Counted from the stretch's first letter, positions 25,101 to 37,222 are shown. The stretch: 64,000 nucleotides of DNA from Entonaema liquescens (GCA_902805475.1 CADCSX010000010.1:1116001-1180000); one strand, 5' to 3'. Numbers and translations are program-made. Notes: generated by a model from the letters alone, not told the origin.

Positions 25101-28100
25101 GAAAGCTCAGTATTGGGTGGATAATCTAGTCTCCCCCGTGTTATTTTCAGAAGCAGTTTCCGGCCTTGTCAAAAATTCAATGGATCCCGGAAATAATATC
25201 AAGAGCATCACAGATCTGATCGAAATCGGTCCAGGGGCTACACTACGACGCCCAGTACATCAGATACTCACAAGATCCATGACATTTGGAGACAGCAAGA
25301 AAATTCAATATTGTCCTGTTCTGATGCGGACCAAGCCTGCATTTGAGACTTGCCTCAGTCTAGTTGGGCGACTATTTTGCCGTGGCCACCCAGTGTCTCT
25401 ATCAGCAGTGAGAAGCGAAACTAATAAGAACTATAAAGGGTACGATGCCCCGTTGACAAATTGCCCGATCTATCCCTTCGACCATTCTCGTCTCTATTGG
25501 AGCGAATCCCGTTTAAGTCGAGATTATCGACTCCGCCCTATGGTTCCTGCTGGGTCGTTTTTAGGACGACGCTTCCACGACTGGAATCCATTAGAACCGA
25601 GATGGAGGAACTTTATTAGCCTAGAAAATATGCCCTGGTTGGAAGGCCATGTCGTGAGCTCCCCCATTTACCAGTAGCTACTCAGTCTAGTGTGATATTT
25701 TATCCTTAACTCTAACCTCGGATATTCTAGATTGGTGGCGTGAATCTTTTCCCTGCTTCCGGGATGCTGGTCATGGCAATGGAAGCAGCAAACCAGTTAT
25801 CAAGTCAGGCTCGTCGTATCCGTGGATACTCCTTTAAAGAAGCGAAATTTCTAGAGCCGCTTGTAGTAGGTCGATCCGTAGAGGATGCTACCGAGACAAT
25901 GCTCCGATTGAAACCGGTTAAGAGAACGTTCGAGAAGTCAGCTCTCTGGTCAGAGATAACACTTTTCGCTTACCGTGAAGATCACTGGACCGAGTGTTTC
26001 CAAACGAAGATCCAAGTTGAGTACGAAGGTACTGCGTCTCAAGTCAACGCCAAAAAGGAGATGCGACTCCAGCATCAGGGGGTTGTGGATAATTACTACC
26101 AAGCGGCGGACATGTTCACTGATGCTATGGATACCCACGCCTTCTATAAGATATGCTATGAACTCGACCATAGATACGGTGACTCATTCCAGCTCCTGAG
26201 AGGAATCAAGTTGAACGACTCTAATACCGCCGCCATTGCTCGCATCGACATTTCCTCGGAGTCATACCACCATCCGCTTGGGCTACCCCACCCAACAATC
26301 CTTGACGCCATTATTCAATTGACGGTAGCCCCTACATCTAAGAGATTCAAGTATACCCTTGTACCTCATAAGTTATCCAGCCTATGGGTCTCAGCTGATG
26401 GCTGGTCGTATCCTACCACGCCGCTTCTCAGGCTTTTCTCTCAGATGGAGTACGGCGACAAGTGGACACACATCAATTGTGGCGGATCCGCGATGGATGC
26501 CGATGACACAGTATTATGCACCATAGATAATTTGAGGATGACATTCGTTTCCGGTAACGAGTCGAAAGCCAAACATGAAGGAAGCTCCCATTTGCTCCAT
26601 AGTATCGAATGGCAGCCACAACTAGAACTTATGAGTTCTCAGCAACTACAGGAGTATTGTGGCACTAATAGCCCTATCCCAGATGACCCAGCACTAATTG
26701 ATAAACGTAGCCGGCTTCAGCAGGCCATGATAATTGCGTTGGGTTTAGCGTTGGAAGGATTATCGCCCGAGGAATTAAATAACGCTCCTCCACATATCCA
26801 GAGATATATCACAGTAATGAATCACCACCTGGAGCAGAGCTGGCATTATAAAGAAGTACTGAGTAAGCTCACGTCGGATCTCCCCACTCTCCTTAAGCAG
26901 TGCGAAGAGGAGTTGCCTGAATTGAAGCTATACGCCATTGCATCGAGTAAGCTGCCTCTCATCCTCCGTGGAACATTAGACCCAATCGAGTTTCTTTTCT
27001 CCTCTGGCATGATTGGAGACTTCTACGTAGAATCGTTCCGCCAGGTATGCGACGACCGGTTTCGGAAATTCCTCGCCCTAGCCGCTCATGAGAATCCAAG
27101 CCTTGAGATTCTTGAAGTCGGCTCTGGAACAGGTGGGTTAACCCATCATATCCTAGACTACCTAGGGGATATTGAGAGGAGAACCGGCACGAACCGATTC
27201 GCCAAATATACGTTTACTGATATATCCCCTGCGTATTTTGACGATGCTCGAGAAAAGTTCCTGGAGTTCGAAGATAGGATGTCGTTTCAGACATACAATC
27301 TAAACCATAATGTCCGCCATGGAGATCTCGATCTGGAATCTTACGATATCGTCGTCGCTGGCAGCGTACTTCACGCAACGGCAGACATAAAAACTACGCT
27401 TAGAAATCTTCGCAGCTTGCTTAAACCCGGAGGTCGGCTCGTCAACCTAGAATTGGTGACGAAGAATAGCCCTACTGCAAGTATTGTGTTTGGAACTTTA
27501 CCTGAATGGTGGACGGGGAAGGAAAAGACGCGGACCTATAGCCCCCTTCTCACGGAACGGGAATGGGATGGTATTTCAAAAGAGACGGGCTTCTCTGGAA
27601 ACGACTTGATTATACGTGATTTTGAGGATGAGTTGTGTCATAATTTCAGCGTCATTGTAACAAGAGCGATTGAACCGCCCAAAGAAATAGTACAGTCACA
27701 TCAGCCCCAACTAATCATCATTATCGATAGGGCGTCCGAAGTACAGGCTTCCGTAGCCAGTATTCTATGCAACGGTAAGCTTGCGAGAATATTAACGCTA
27801 ACGGAGGCCAAAACTACCAGCATAGCGAACAATGATATTGTTGTTTCTCTTCTCGAAGTAGGGCCTTCATTTCTTGATACAGCTTCCGCAGAGAACTTCG
27901 AAGCTATGCAAAGCATCGTTTTAGGCACGAATAACCTCTTATGGGTTGGTATGCACTATATCGAGGACGAAAATTACCCGTTCCACAACCTGATGCAAGG
28001 GTTTCTAAGAAGCCTGAGGTCTGAGACCGTCGAGAAGCGCATTGCGGCACTAGAAATTGAAACATCCCGAGGGGCTTCGGTACCCTCCCAAGCAAGCTAT

Positions 28101-30577
28101 ATTTCTCAAATATTAGCTACTTCGTTTCGTGAGGATTCAAGCGAGCTTGAGTTCGTTGTTCGTGACGGTTATTTGACTACCGGACGACTAGTCGAAGAAG
28201 TAGGGAAATCACAGGATATTTGGTCACTCCTCCACCCACATCACAGAAGTGAACCTTGGCTCCCGGGGCCAGCATTAAAGCTGGATGTAGGGACCCCTGG
28301 AGTATTGGACTCGCTCCGGTTTATAGAAGACGATGCGTTCTATGACGTGGAACTCGGCCCAGACGAAGTCGAGATCGAGGCTAAGGCTTGGGCTCTAAGC
28401 TTCCGAGACGTGTTTATAGCCCTTGCTCGTTTGGAAGATGGATGCTTCGGCTTCGAGTGCGCAGGAGTCGTAACTCGAGTCGGCAAGACCTGTAAATGTA
28501 GAAATATTAAGCCTGGAGACCGAGTCTGCCTGACATCCCTTGGCTCGATGCGGACCTTCCCTAGAGCTCCCATGGCGTCTGTCTTCCATTTGCCCGACGA
28601 CATCTCCTTCGAGGAAGGCGTTTCTTCAATTGCTCCTGGAGCGACAGCTTATTACGCCCTCATAGATCAGGCAAGACTTAGGCAAGGAGAAAAAGTTCTT
28701 ATCCATTCGGGTGCCGGTGGCACAGGGCAAATGGCTATATGGATTGCGAAGATGATCGGTGCGGAGATCTTCACTACGGTCGGCATCGATGATAAGAAGC
28801 AACTATTAATCGACCTCGGCATACCGGAGGACCATATATTCTATTCTAGGGATACATCTTTCGCGAAGAGTGTTATGCGTGCTACCAACGGCATTGGCGT
28901 CGACGTGGTTCTGAACTCGATATCTGGAGAAGGACTACAAGCCTCATGGGAGTGTGTGGCTCCATTCGGTCGGTTCATCGAGATTGGGAAGACAGATGTG
29001 ATAGAGAACTCTTTACTCCCAATGTCAGGCTTTGCGAAGAACATCAGTTTCTCGACTGTGGATCTAAAGCATATGATTGAATCGCGACCACAGCTGGTGA
29101 ACGATGCCATAGAAGTTCTACTAGATCTTCTTATCCAAGGCAAGATTCAACACCCTGCGCCGCTTCATATCTATCCCGTATCAGATATAGAAGGCGCCTT
29201 CCGGTATATGCAAAGTGGAAAAAATACTGGTCGTATTATCATTAACGTAGACCGGTCGAATGTAGTCTCGGTAAGACACTCTTCAAATCTCGTATCGAGC
29301 ATCACTGATTATGAAAAAAAGAAATTCATTCGCCAACCAGATAGCTGGGAACTTAATAGGGACACGTCATATCTGATTGCTGGCGGCTTAGGAGGCATAG
29401 GTCGGGCAATATCGAGTTGGATGGTGAGTAAAGGAGCTAGGAACCTTATCTTACCATCAAGATCTGGCGTGAAGTCAAAAGAGGCAGCTAAATTCGTCTC
29501 CGAAATGAAGAACTTGGGTGTGAATATTGTTACGCCGAAGTGTGACGTATCCTCAGCTGGTTCACTCTCAGCGCTTCTACGAGACTGCACTGAAACGATG
29601 CCCCCTATCAAAGGATGTATCAATGCGGCTATGGTTCTCCAGGTAAACTCCATCATTGTCAACTACCTACTTACCTATCTACCTCTAGTAAGCAGTAAGT
29701 AGGGTAGATGTCTTGGTAACTAGCTGACTTTTATTAGGACGCCGTGTTTCATAATATGAGCCATGTACAATGGCAGACATCAATTACCTCGAAAGTTCAT
29801 TCGTCATGGAATTTACATACCATGCTCCCGGAATTAGACTTCTTTATACTACTTTCTTCCTTGAGTGGAATACTCGGTAGCGTTGCCCAGTCCAATTATG
29901 CAGCAGGCTGCACTTTTCAGGACTCACTGGCCCATTTACGAGCTTCTCACAGTCAGAGGGCTGTTTCTCTCGACATCGGATGGATGAGGACGATAGGCGT
30001 GATAGCCGAGTCCCAAGATTATGAGAATTACCGGAGAACCGTACGCGACATGATACCAATTGAACGAGATGAATTACTCGCCGTCCTTGGCCTGTACTGT
30101 TCTCCTAACCGGACTCCTGATTCCGATTATCCGAAGAAAAGTCAGGTTTTGATCGGGACGGTGACGCCAGCACACTTCTATGCAAAGAATGAGGCGCCTA
30201 TCGAGACGGTGCAACGTCCACTCTTCTCAACCTTTACGAGGGTTGCTGGGGAAGATGAGACACTGAAGAAAAACACGCTAGAAGATGCGGGAGCATTGTT
30301 CAAAAAGGCAAAGGAGCCGGAGCGGAGAGCAGCAGTCCTCGTACGGGAACTTTCGGCTAAGTTAGCCCGAGCGTTAACCATTCCAGAAGACGACGTACAA
30401 CCGGGGAAGATGCTCTCGGATTATGGAGTTGATTCTCTTATGGCAGTGGAGTTACGGAATTGGATCAATAAGGAGTTCCGTGCGGCTGTGGCGGTATTTG
30501 ATATAATGGGCACAGCGACTATTGAGGATATAAGTCAACTTGTAGTTGAGAGGACTACGATAGATGCGGGGAAGTGA
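22136..30577 (+). CDS. highly reducing polyketide synthase KS-AT-DH-MT-ER-KR-ACP
   Basis: I read 11 exons (22136-22309, 22370-22514, 22578-22846, 22901-23243, 23344-23434, 23499-23655, 23716-24379, 24426-24600, 24657-25653, 25731-29642, 29738-30577). They total 7,767 nt, exactly in frame, for 2,588 residues. KS: catalytic DTACSGS, EAHGTGTPVGDP (His across an intron) and NIGHLEAGSG. AT: FIFTGQGAAYAGMG, GHSSGEIAAA and YHSPEM. DH: H...G....P formed across an intron (HV then IGGVNLFP), plus HPTILDA. MT: EVGSGTGGLT, a complete SAM-binding motif. ER: GAGGTGQMA. KR: GGLGGIG and SNYAAG; the residue four after the Tyr is Cys rather than Asn. ACP: GVDSLMAVELRNW with the phosphopantetheine Ser. No thioesterase, reductase or condensation domain follows, so release needs a partner enzyme or another route. 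All optional reducing domains look intact, predicting a C-methylated, largely reduced chain. Confidence 0.96.
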
Positions 30578-30868
30578 GCAAGTAAATAAACGTTTTGATG
30601 TGCTGTATTTAACTTTACCTATCTTTGTTTAAACTTTGTCCGGGGTAGTTGCAACATATTCAACCAGCCAATTGCCGATAAACGGAATGACGCCATAAAA
30701 AGGTGGGGCTATATCATGAGATTCTCGACAACTCGGTACTAGTATATGGATGAGTTACGCATGTAACATATATATTATACGTATATTCAACAGAGATATT
30801 GGAACTCCTAGATTCCCCCTGAACTGTTCTTGAATCTAGACTCTTTAGCTCTACTAATAGTATTCACA

Positions 30869-32162
30869 ATGTCGTTCACTTCGATCCCAATTCTAGATCT
30901 AGCCCTCTCTAGGGATGCGCAGACAAAGCCACAGTTCCTAGCTGACCTACGACATGCTCTGATGGAAGTCGGCTTCTTATATCTCAAGAACGTCGGTATT
31001 CCAGATGAGCTCTGGCAGCAAGTCATATCGGAAGGAAAAGCGTTCTTTGACATACCAAAGGAGGAAAAGTAAGTGATAAAATATATCATATTAATATCTA
31101 AGAGTAAGGTATAAGTCGTTCTGCAAGCTCATACAAACCCTGGTCTAAAGGCTCAAGATCGAGATGAAAAATGCCCCGTCGTTTCTGGGATACTCGCAGC
31201 TGTCGGCTGAGATCACAGCCGGCAAAATAGATCATAGGGAACAGATCGATCTATCTACAGAGCACCCCATTCCAAAACCCGGTGCACCGCTATACGAGAA
31301 CTTACTCGCGCCTAATCAATGGCCTTCGAAAGAGGTGCTGCCCAAGTTCCGCGAAGTCTACACTGACTACATGAGACGAATGGGTGCTATCTCCATAGAA
31401 TTTACGTCCCTAATCGCGGAGGCTATCGATCTACCGTCGGATGCGTTCAACCGGTATTTTGATGCAGACCAGCAGCACAAGCTGAAGATCGTCAAATACC
31501 CGGACGTATCCGAGTTGGGATTGGGCGACGGTATTGAAGGCCAAGGAGTTGGACCACATAAGGATAGTATGTTAACGAGTTACCTACTGCAGGCGAGCAA
31601 TCATAGGGGACTCCAGGTTCAGAATATGCAAGGCAAATGGATCGACTGCCCACCAATTGACGGCACGTTAGTAGTGGCTATCGGGCAGGGTTTAGAGGCC
31701 TTGACACAGGGTGTCTGCGCGTCGACAACACACAGGGTTCTCTCACCAGAGGCGGGTAAGGGTGCGAGATTCTCCATTCCGTTCTTCCAAGGGGTCCGAG
31801 CCTCTACGACATTCGAGGAGTTGGATTCGGTCGGTGTTGGGCAAGTGCCAGAGGCTATCAAGCAGCAGCGACAGAAAGTGCTGGAGGCGAACGGGGGTAG
31901 GCTTGACGATGTCGAGTTTACCTTTAGGAAGGGCGGCGTTGCATCGACGCTAGGCGAAGCGACACTAAGAAACAGAGTCAAGAGTCACCCAGACGTAGGA
32001 GAGAGGTGGTACCCAGATATCCTAAAGGACATACGAGAGCAGCAGGCTCGGGAGGCGGCCCAGAAGCAAGAAGCACAAGGAACGTCCAACAATTCCGACG
32101 CTCCTGGGAACGGAGGTGCTGTAGATATCAACAGCCAAGCGCAAGCAGTGGAAGCACACTAA
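30869..32162 (+). CDS. 2-oxoglutarate/Fe(II) dioxygenase (isopenicillin N synthase-like)
   Basis: Two exons, 30869-31068 and 31151-32162, in phase, give 403 residues. The N-terminal DIOX_N-like part (SIPILDLALS, ALMEVGFLYLKNVGIP) is followed by the double-stranded beta-helix core. The metal ligands are the His-x-Asp in GPHKDSMLTSYLLQ and the His in ASTTHRVLSP, with the 2-oxoglutarate-binding Arg-x-Ser in ARFSIPFFQG. The last 50 residues are low-complexity (Gln/Ala/Asn-rich). Such enzymes hydroxylate, desaturate or cyclise small molecules. It lies 291 bp downstream of the PKS on the same strand, so tailoring of the polyketide is a reasonable inference. The substrate is unknown. Confidence 0.92.
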
Positions 32163-32380
32163 TAAGATGCGCATTGCCATGTGAAAGAAAAAAAAGTTTG
32201 CAAAATCAAGACGCGAGGAAATCTCAGTTAACTCAGTGCAATCTCATTAATCAAAGTTGCTTCGTGACCTCATTGCAACCCACCCAGATAAGACCTCTTG
32301 CTAAACACCAAGTGCGCCAATCGCTATGTCCATTCTTCATCTATTCGATCGTTCCGTATGAATACGGATCGTCGTTTCAT

Positions 32381-32884
32381 CTATTTTCCAGGAGGAGCCT
32401 CGTGGCCGGGGAAGCAGTCGGCCATAGACTTGTTGTGCTTGTTGACGGCGTGCTCGGTGAGCCTGTAAAGAGAGAGCAACCGTTAGCCAGAGAATTCTGA
32501 TTGGATATTGCCAAATCGATACTGGAGAGAGTTACGTACTGGGGCGCACGGGTGGTCTTCAGGAAGGTCGACTTGCAGATCTGGCACTGGATATCCATAG
32601 CCTTGATGTTCTAAGAGATCCCATGTAAGTCAGTGGATATGATCTTCGTCGGGAAATAAGATCGTCAGATTAGGCACTTACCGACTTGAGCTGCGACTTG
32701 GCGACCTTGGTGTCCTTCGCATTGCGCTCGCGCTTCTGCTGTGCCTTGGCTCCCTACATTGCGAGAATTAGTATCTTGTTGTCCTTTAAATTTTTTTCTT
32801 TTCGGAGTTGGCCGGGCTTCCAGGCTGTTCCTCCTCTAGACAAGAGCGTCGAGGACGCGGATAGGGAAAACTCACGTTACCCAT
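32381..32884 (-). CDS. small At2g23090-like zinc-finger protein
   Basis: Four small exons: 32884-32876, 32753-32682, 32610-32540 and 32462-32381, totalling 234 nt and 77 residues. The protein starts MGNGAKAQQKRERNAKD, has IQCQICKSTF (CxxC), then LTEHAVNKHNKSMADCFPGH, giving a C2H2-like zinc site, and ends APPGK. This matches the small conserved eukaryotic 4F5/At2g23090-like family, whose function is poorly known. The exon phases all agree. It is convergent with the dioxygenase gene and is a housekeeping-type gene, so it probably marks the right edge of the PKS cluster. Confidence 0.9.
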
Positions 32885-33425
32885 TTTGCTGATAGGAGGA
32901 ATAAAAAAGAAAGACGGATTTGACGGTAGTTCCAAAGACCCTCCTTAGGTAACTAACTAGCGACTGTAGTATTGTGATCGGGATGGCGGTTAGAAGTTGC
33001 GAATGATGGGAAAAATTGGGGTTTCGGAATGGAATTTGGAAGGAAATAGATTTTGCTTTTTCTAAAGGCCGATGCAGAGAGGCGCAGGGGTCTCAGCGCT
33101 AAAGGGAGACTAAATCTATTTTGGGGGCCACACTTGCTTCTGGAACATTTCGGGCGAACACACGGGCCACTTGCTTTTTCACCTCGAAGTCAGGAGGGAT
33201 TACGTAAGTGATTTGGGACATAGCAAAGTCCTGACACTTCTATGGATTATCACTTGGTCAATTATTCCACCTGACTGTCTTATGTAAACACTCAACCTCA
33301 TCAATTAATCAAGGTATATCAGATAACTTCATTTTGTTTGCGTGAGTAATTGTTCATAGCTAAGACCAACACCAAGTAAATATATGACAAATCTCACTTG
33401 CTTTTTGGTGAGGCCAACAATCAGA
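32885..33425. promoter_or_regulatory. divergent promoter region
   Basis: This 541 bp lies between the divergent starts of the zinc-finger gene and the HhH protein gene. I see no other gene here. Confidence 0.5.
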
Positions 33426-34349
33426 ATGCTGGGTCAGAGTTTACTCCCAAACAACATCTCACTTGAGCAATTCAAACAATCCTTACAAAGATATGAGTCT
33501 TTGATTGACTCGATATCATCAACCAAAGGGGGTATGCGTCCGAAACAGTCACATACCTGACGTCCGTGGGACTAATCAGTAAAAACAGCCAAGCCCGGTC
33601 AAAAGACTCTGTTGGAGCTGGATCAATTCCGATACCAAGATGCTGTCACTACATACGGGTTGGAGAAGTCGAAACGGCCAATGACGCTTGATGATGTCAA
33701 AACATTGGTCGAGTGGAAGCTGTAAGTTTGTATACCTTGCTAGAACATCACCTTCTGGCACATCTCATCTCGGGCCGTCATGGCTCTAACTTAGTTCAGG
33801 CGCCATGGCAAATTCCGTCCGACCCTTATGAAACTTGTGTCATCGAATGACGATGCATTCGTCGAGAGTACTATCCAGGAAGCGATAGAGGGATATCGTA
33901 CCAACTTAGACACATCTAAAGCACTAAGCATAATCACTAAGCTGAAAGGGATTGGTCCTGCCACAGCATCCCTTTTGCTCTCAGTGCATGACCCCCACGG
34001 CGTCATCTTCTTCTCTGACGAAGTATTCTATTGGCTATGTTGTAAAGGGCAGAAATCACCTATCAAGTATAACGCCAAAGAATACCAGGAATTAAGTACT
34101 ACAGCTCAGGCACTAGTCAAACGGCTGGGAGTCGATGCTGTTGACGTCGAGAAGGTGGCTTACGTATTGATAAATGAGGGAGCATCAGATGCGACGTCCG
34201 GGGATGCAGAGACTGCTTCCCCGTCCGATGTTCAACCAGCGCAGGTGGGTTCGTCTAGGAAACCGGCGAAGAGGAAGAGTAATATCTCCAACGACGCCAC
34301 GGATCGTCAAACACAGGTTCGCCGATCAAAACGAGGCAAAGCTTCTTGA
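33426..34349 (+). CDS. helix-hairpin-helix protein of unknown function
   Basis: Three exons, 33426-33531, 33589-33721 and 33800-34349, in phase, give 262 residues. The start MLGQSLLPNNISLEQFKQSL is the first ATG in frame. The central block LSIITKLKGIGPATASLLLS is a helix-hairpin-helix motif of the type found in DNA glycosylases and other DNA-binding proteins, followed by VIFFSDEVFYWLC. The last 60 residues are basic and Ser-rich (RKPAKRKSN, VRRSKRGKAS), a likely nuclear signal. I recall similar unnamed proteins in other ascomycetes. A DNA-related nuclear role is inferred from the HhH and the basic tail. I see no catalytic Lys-Asp pair typical of HhH-GPD glycosylases. Confidence 0.82.
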
Positions 34350-34368
34350 AAGCTAGGTACCTAGCTTT
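34349..34368. terminator. 20-bp perfect palindrome at a gene end
   Basis: AAAGCTAGGTACCTAGCTTT is a perfect inverted repeat. Its first base is the last base of the TGA stop codon of the HhH gene. It can form a hairpin in the 3' UTR; a role in 3'-end formation is only a guess. Confidence 0.35.
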
Positions 34369-35178
34369 AATGTGCTCAACGAGCTTAATGGGGACCACTA
34401 AGAATTCTCAGCCATTCCCAAACCGCCACACCAATGCAATCTGGGACGCCGGGAACTGCATCTTAGTCTGCATGATTGCATAAGCTCTCGTGTAAACTTC
34501 GGTGATATAGACGATACGACGTCGGTGAGCCCGGCTGTCTGTCTAGCGTATCCGGGATTATTGAGGCTTTTCTGTCTTGTTGACAAGCCAGCCTACTCAG
34601 CGTATCATCGGTCTAACGGGCCGTGGGAGCGTCGTTCAGGAGCCGCATTAGGCTGGCCAATAGCCAAGCCACCCTAGACCCGTATCGGCTCTAGTAAATT
34701 GGTGCCAGGGTCTGGGTACCAAGCCAAGAGATCTCTATTTCGGAGTCTGTTGCCGAAGATTAACAAATCCAGGATATCATATGCAGTTCAACGTTGGACA
34801 ACGTGACAACGTCTGATTGCGTTGCCTTGATCCCTTCTAGACCATACTCGTGGGTCTTCGCTTTTCAATGCCTACTATAGCCGCTCCATATCTAGACAGC
34901 CCTCTCTTTTACTTCGCCGTCAGACTACAGATGGCTAGTAATCGTGCCCCCCACAGTGGCTTATGTACCCCCACGGGTGTGTCGTCGCTCTCCTTCTTAT
35001 ACACACTAAGAGGATGGCTCCCCCATACGAATTTCTACTCGCACTTTGTTTTTAGCTAGGTAACGAGGAGTTCTGCTTTAGATTTATAGATAAAAGCGAT
35101 TCCTTGCCTACATATACCCTATTTACGTACCTGATTCAAACAATCAAACGGAGCCGCACACGATAGAAACGGGGAGTA
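34350..35178. other. intergenic region
   Basis: This 0.8 kb lies between two plus-strand genes. Apart from the palindrome at its left end I see no element. The right part is presumably the DUF1479 gene promoter. Confidence 0.5.
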
Positions 35179-36608
35179 ATGGCAGTCGACTTATCTCTAC
35201 CAGACTTAGATCCCATTCCGCTTCCCGAACGATTCGCCAAGATAAAACGGAAATTGATTGCTGGTAATGAGAAAGCTGTTGCTGATTCGTTTTACCGTCT
35301 TCTTGGTCGGTTGAGAAGGGAGGCCGAACGTATCGCAGCGGCCAGATCCGATATAATACCATCAATCGACTACCTGGACATACATGATCCAGCTAAGGTA
35401 GTTATCTTCCGGGATGCACTAAAGGAAAGGGGCGTTGCTATCATACGAAGAGTCGTCCCATCGAACGTGGCCGTGTCATGGAAGGAAGAGACGCAGGAGT
35501 ACCTTCGGCATAACCCACCCACCAAAGGCATCCCGGAGCATGATCCGCAGCGTTACGAGTTATTCTGGAGCCCAGGACAAGTACGGGCCAGGGCCGACTC
35601 ACGATTACTTGAGGTCCAGAGATTTGTTATGCGGGTGTGGCATTCAAATAACGAAGAAGCCCTCGTAAGTAGCAACCATGCTGTAGCCTACGCAGATCGC
35701 ATCAGAATGCGGAAACCTGGCGATACATCCCTCGCATGCAATCCGCATATAGATAACGGAAGCGTGGAAAGATGGGAGTCGGACGGGTACGGACGTGCAG
35801 GCGCCTACGCCAAAATCTTCCAGGGACGATGGGAAGAATACGACCCCTGGGACAGCAGTGCTCGCCTACGCGTAACTTCAGACCTTTACAACGGCGCCGG
35901 TTCCTGCAGCATGTTTCGAATGTTCCAAGGCTGGCTCTCGCTATCCTCGATTCGGCCCGGCGGCGGCTCCCTTCTCGCCTGTCCCATGCTCCAACTCACA
36001 ACGGCGTATCTCCTCCTTCGACCTTTCTTCTGCCCACGCTTCAAATCGGGCCCCAACTTCTTGCACGAGGATAACTGGAACCTGCACGTGGCTCAGAACA
36101 GCATCATCCAGGGCGCCGTGCCGGGAAATGGTTTCCAGGAACTAAGCGACGCCCTGCACCCCCATCTAAGACTCAACCAGACAATGGTGCCGATCCCGCA
36201 CGTCGAGCCCGGCGACTACGTGCTCTGGCACCCGGATGCAGTCCACGCGGTCGACGCATTCCACGCCGGCACGTCCGACTCCAGCGTGCTGTACGTGCCC
36301 GCGTGCCCGCTCACGCAGACCAACGCGCTGTACCTCGCGCGCCAGCGCAAGGCGTTCCTCCTCGGCGACCCGGCGCCCGACTTCGAGAGCGGCGGGCGCC
36401 GCGGCGCGAGTACATGGGGCGGCCCGGCGTCCAGGACGTCAACGACGCAGGCGGCGAGGACGGTCTCAGGTCCATGGGCTTGTTGCCCTGGGACGAGAAG
36501 AGCGTGTGCGCGGATAGGGCCGAGGCCGAGCTGTTGAGGCTCGCGAATGGGATATTGTTCCCGGATCGCTATGATATGATGACGAGGAAGGGGGCGAAGA
36601 GGCTTTGA
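35179..36608 (+). CDS. DUF1479 (YbiU-like) putative oxygenase, frame-broken near the C-terminus
   Basis: Single exon starting MAVDLSLPDLDPIPLPERF. Conserved blocks are FWSPGQVRARAD, YADRIRMRKPGD, NPHIDNGSVERW, FRMFQGWLSLS, PGGGSLLACPML, HPDAVHAVDAFHAG and MGLLPWDEKSVCADRAEAEL. HID and the later His resemble the metal-binding facial triad of 2-oxoglutarate oxygenases, the fold proposed for DUF1479; the reaction is unknown. Near 36400-36406 the frame changes. One frame runs to FESGGRRG and a second continues REYMGRPGVQDVNDAGGEDG to TGA 36606-36608, as if one base were missing in the GC-rich run GGGCGCCGCGGCGCG. Intact length would be about 476 residues. The 3' third is much more GC-rich than the rest. 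It could be a tailoring enzyme of the nearby PKS, but no sequence evidence ties it to that role. Confidence 0.82.
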
Positions 36609-37100
36609 TGCACCAGGGGTATGTCTGGATCGCTATGGTTTTGGTTCTTACGGGCTTGGGGGTCAATGGGTGTAAGGCGTGGTATTGGACCGGTTGGATT
36701 GGGCTAGGTCGGGTTGGGTTGGTATTAGCTGGGAGTAATTTGAGGTAGATTAAAGAAAAGATTAATGTCTAGGCCGAGCTGTTTGATGCTTTAGGGGGGA
36801 ATGCTAATGTCTGAACGTATACTTATTACAGTAATATATTGTTGCAAATTACTTGGGTAGCAGCACCAAATCAGATTATTATTATTCCTTTAGTTTATTC
36901 TATGGTATAAATATATCGCATAGCCCCTCTATATCTCTATGTATATTTCTCTCAATGTAACAATGTTAACTTTACCACCTCACAGTATAACCGCGACATT
37001 TCCGCACAAAAGTTTCACCATGTATATGAAGCCACTTCGCATTGATGAAATCCCACGGTTACTCAAACTCCGAAAATTTTCACAACTTTTAGCCCGCATC
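36609..37100. other. intergenic region
   Basis: Downstream of the DUF1479 gene and upstream of the tRNA. It is A/T-rich from about 36760 and shows no coding frame. Confidence 0.6.
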
Positions 37101-37217
37101 GCCTTGGTAGCTCAATTGGCTAGAGCGTGGGACTTTTACAAAAGTAGCGCTCCGGACTCTCCGGAGACTATGATAGAGGTATCCCAAGGTTGCGGGTTCG
37201 ACCCCCGCCTGAGGCGT
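37101..37217 (+). tRNA. tRNA-Lys(UUU) with intron
   Basis: Acceptor stem GCCTTGG pairs with CTGAGGC (with G-U pairs). The D arm is GCTC-loop-GAGC, the anticodon stem TGGGA/TCCCA, and the T arm GCGGG-TTCGACC-CCCGC. The anticodon TTT is at 37135-37137. A 43-nt intron lies at about 37139-37181, one base 3' of the anticodon as expected, and it contains a strong hairpin (CTCCGGA/TCCGGAG). The mature length is about 74 nt. Confidence 0.95.
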
Positions 37218-37222
37218 TTAGT

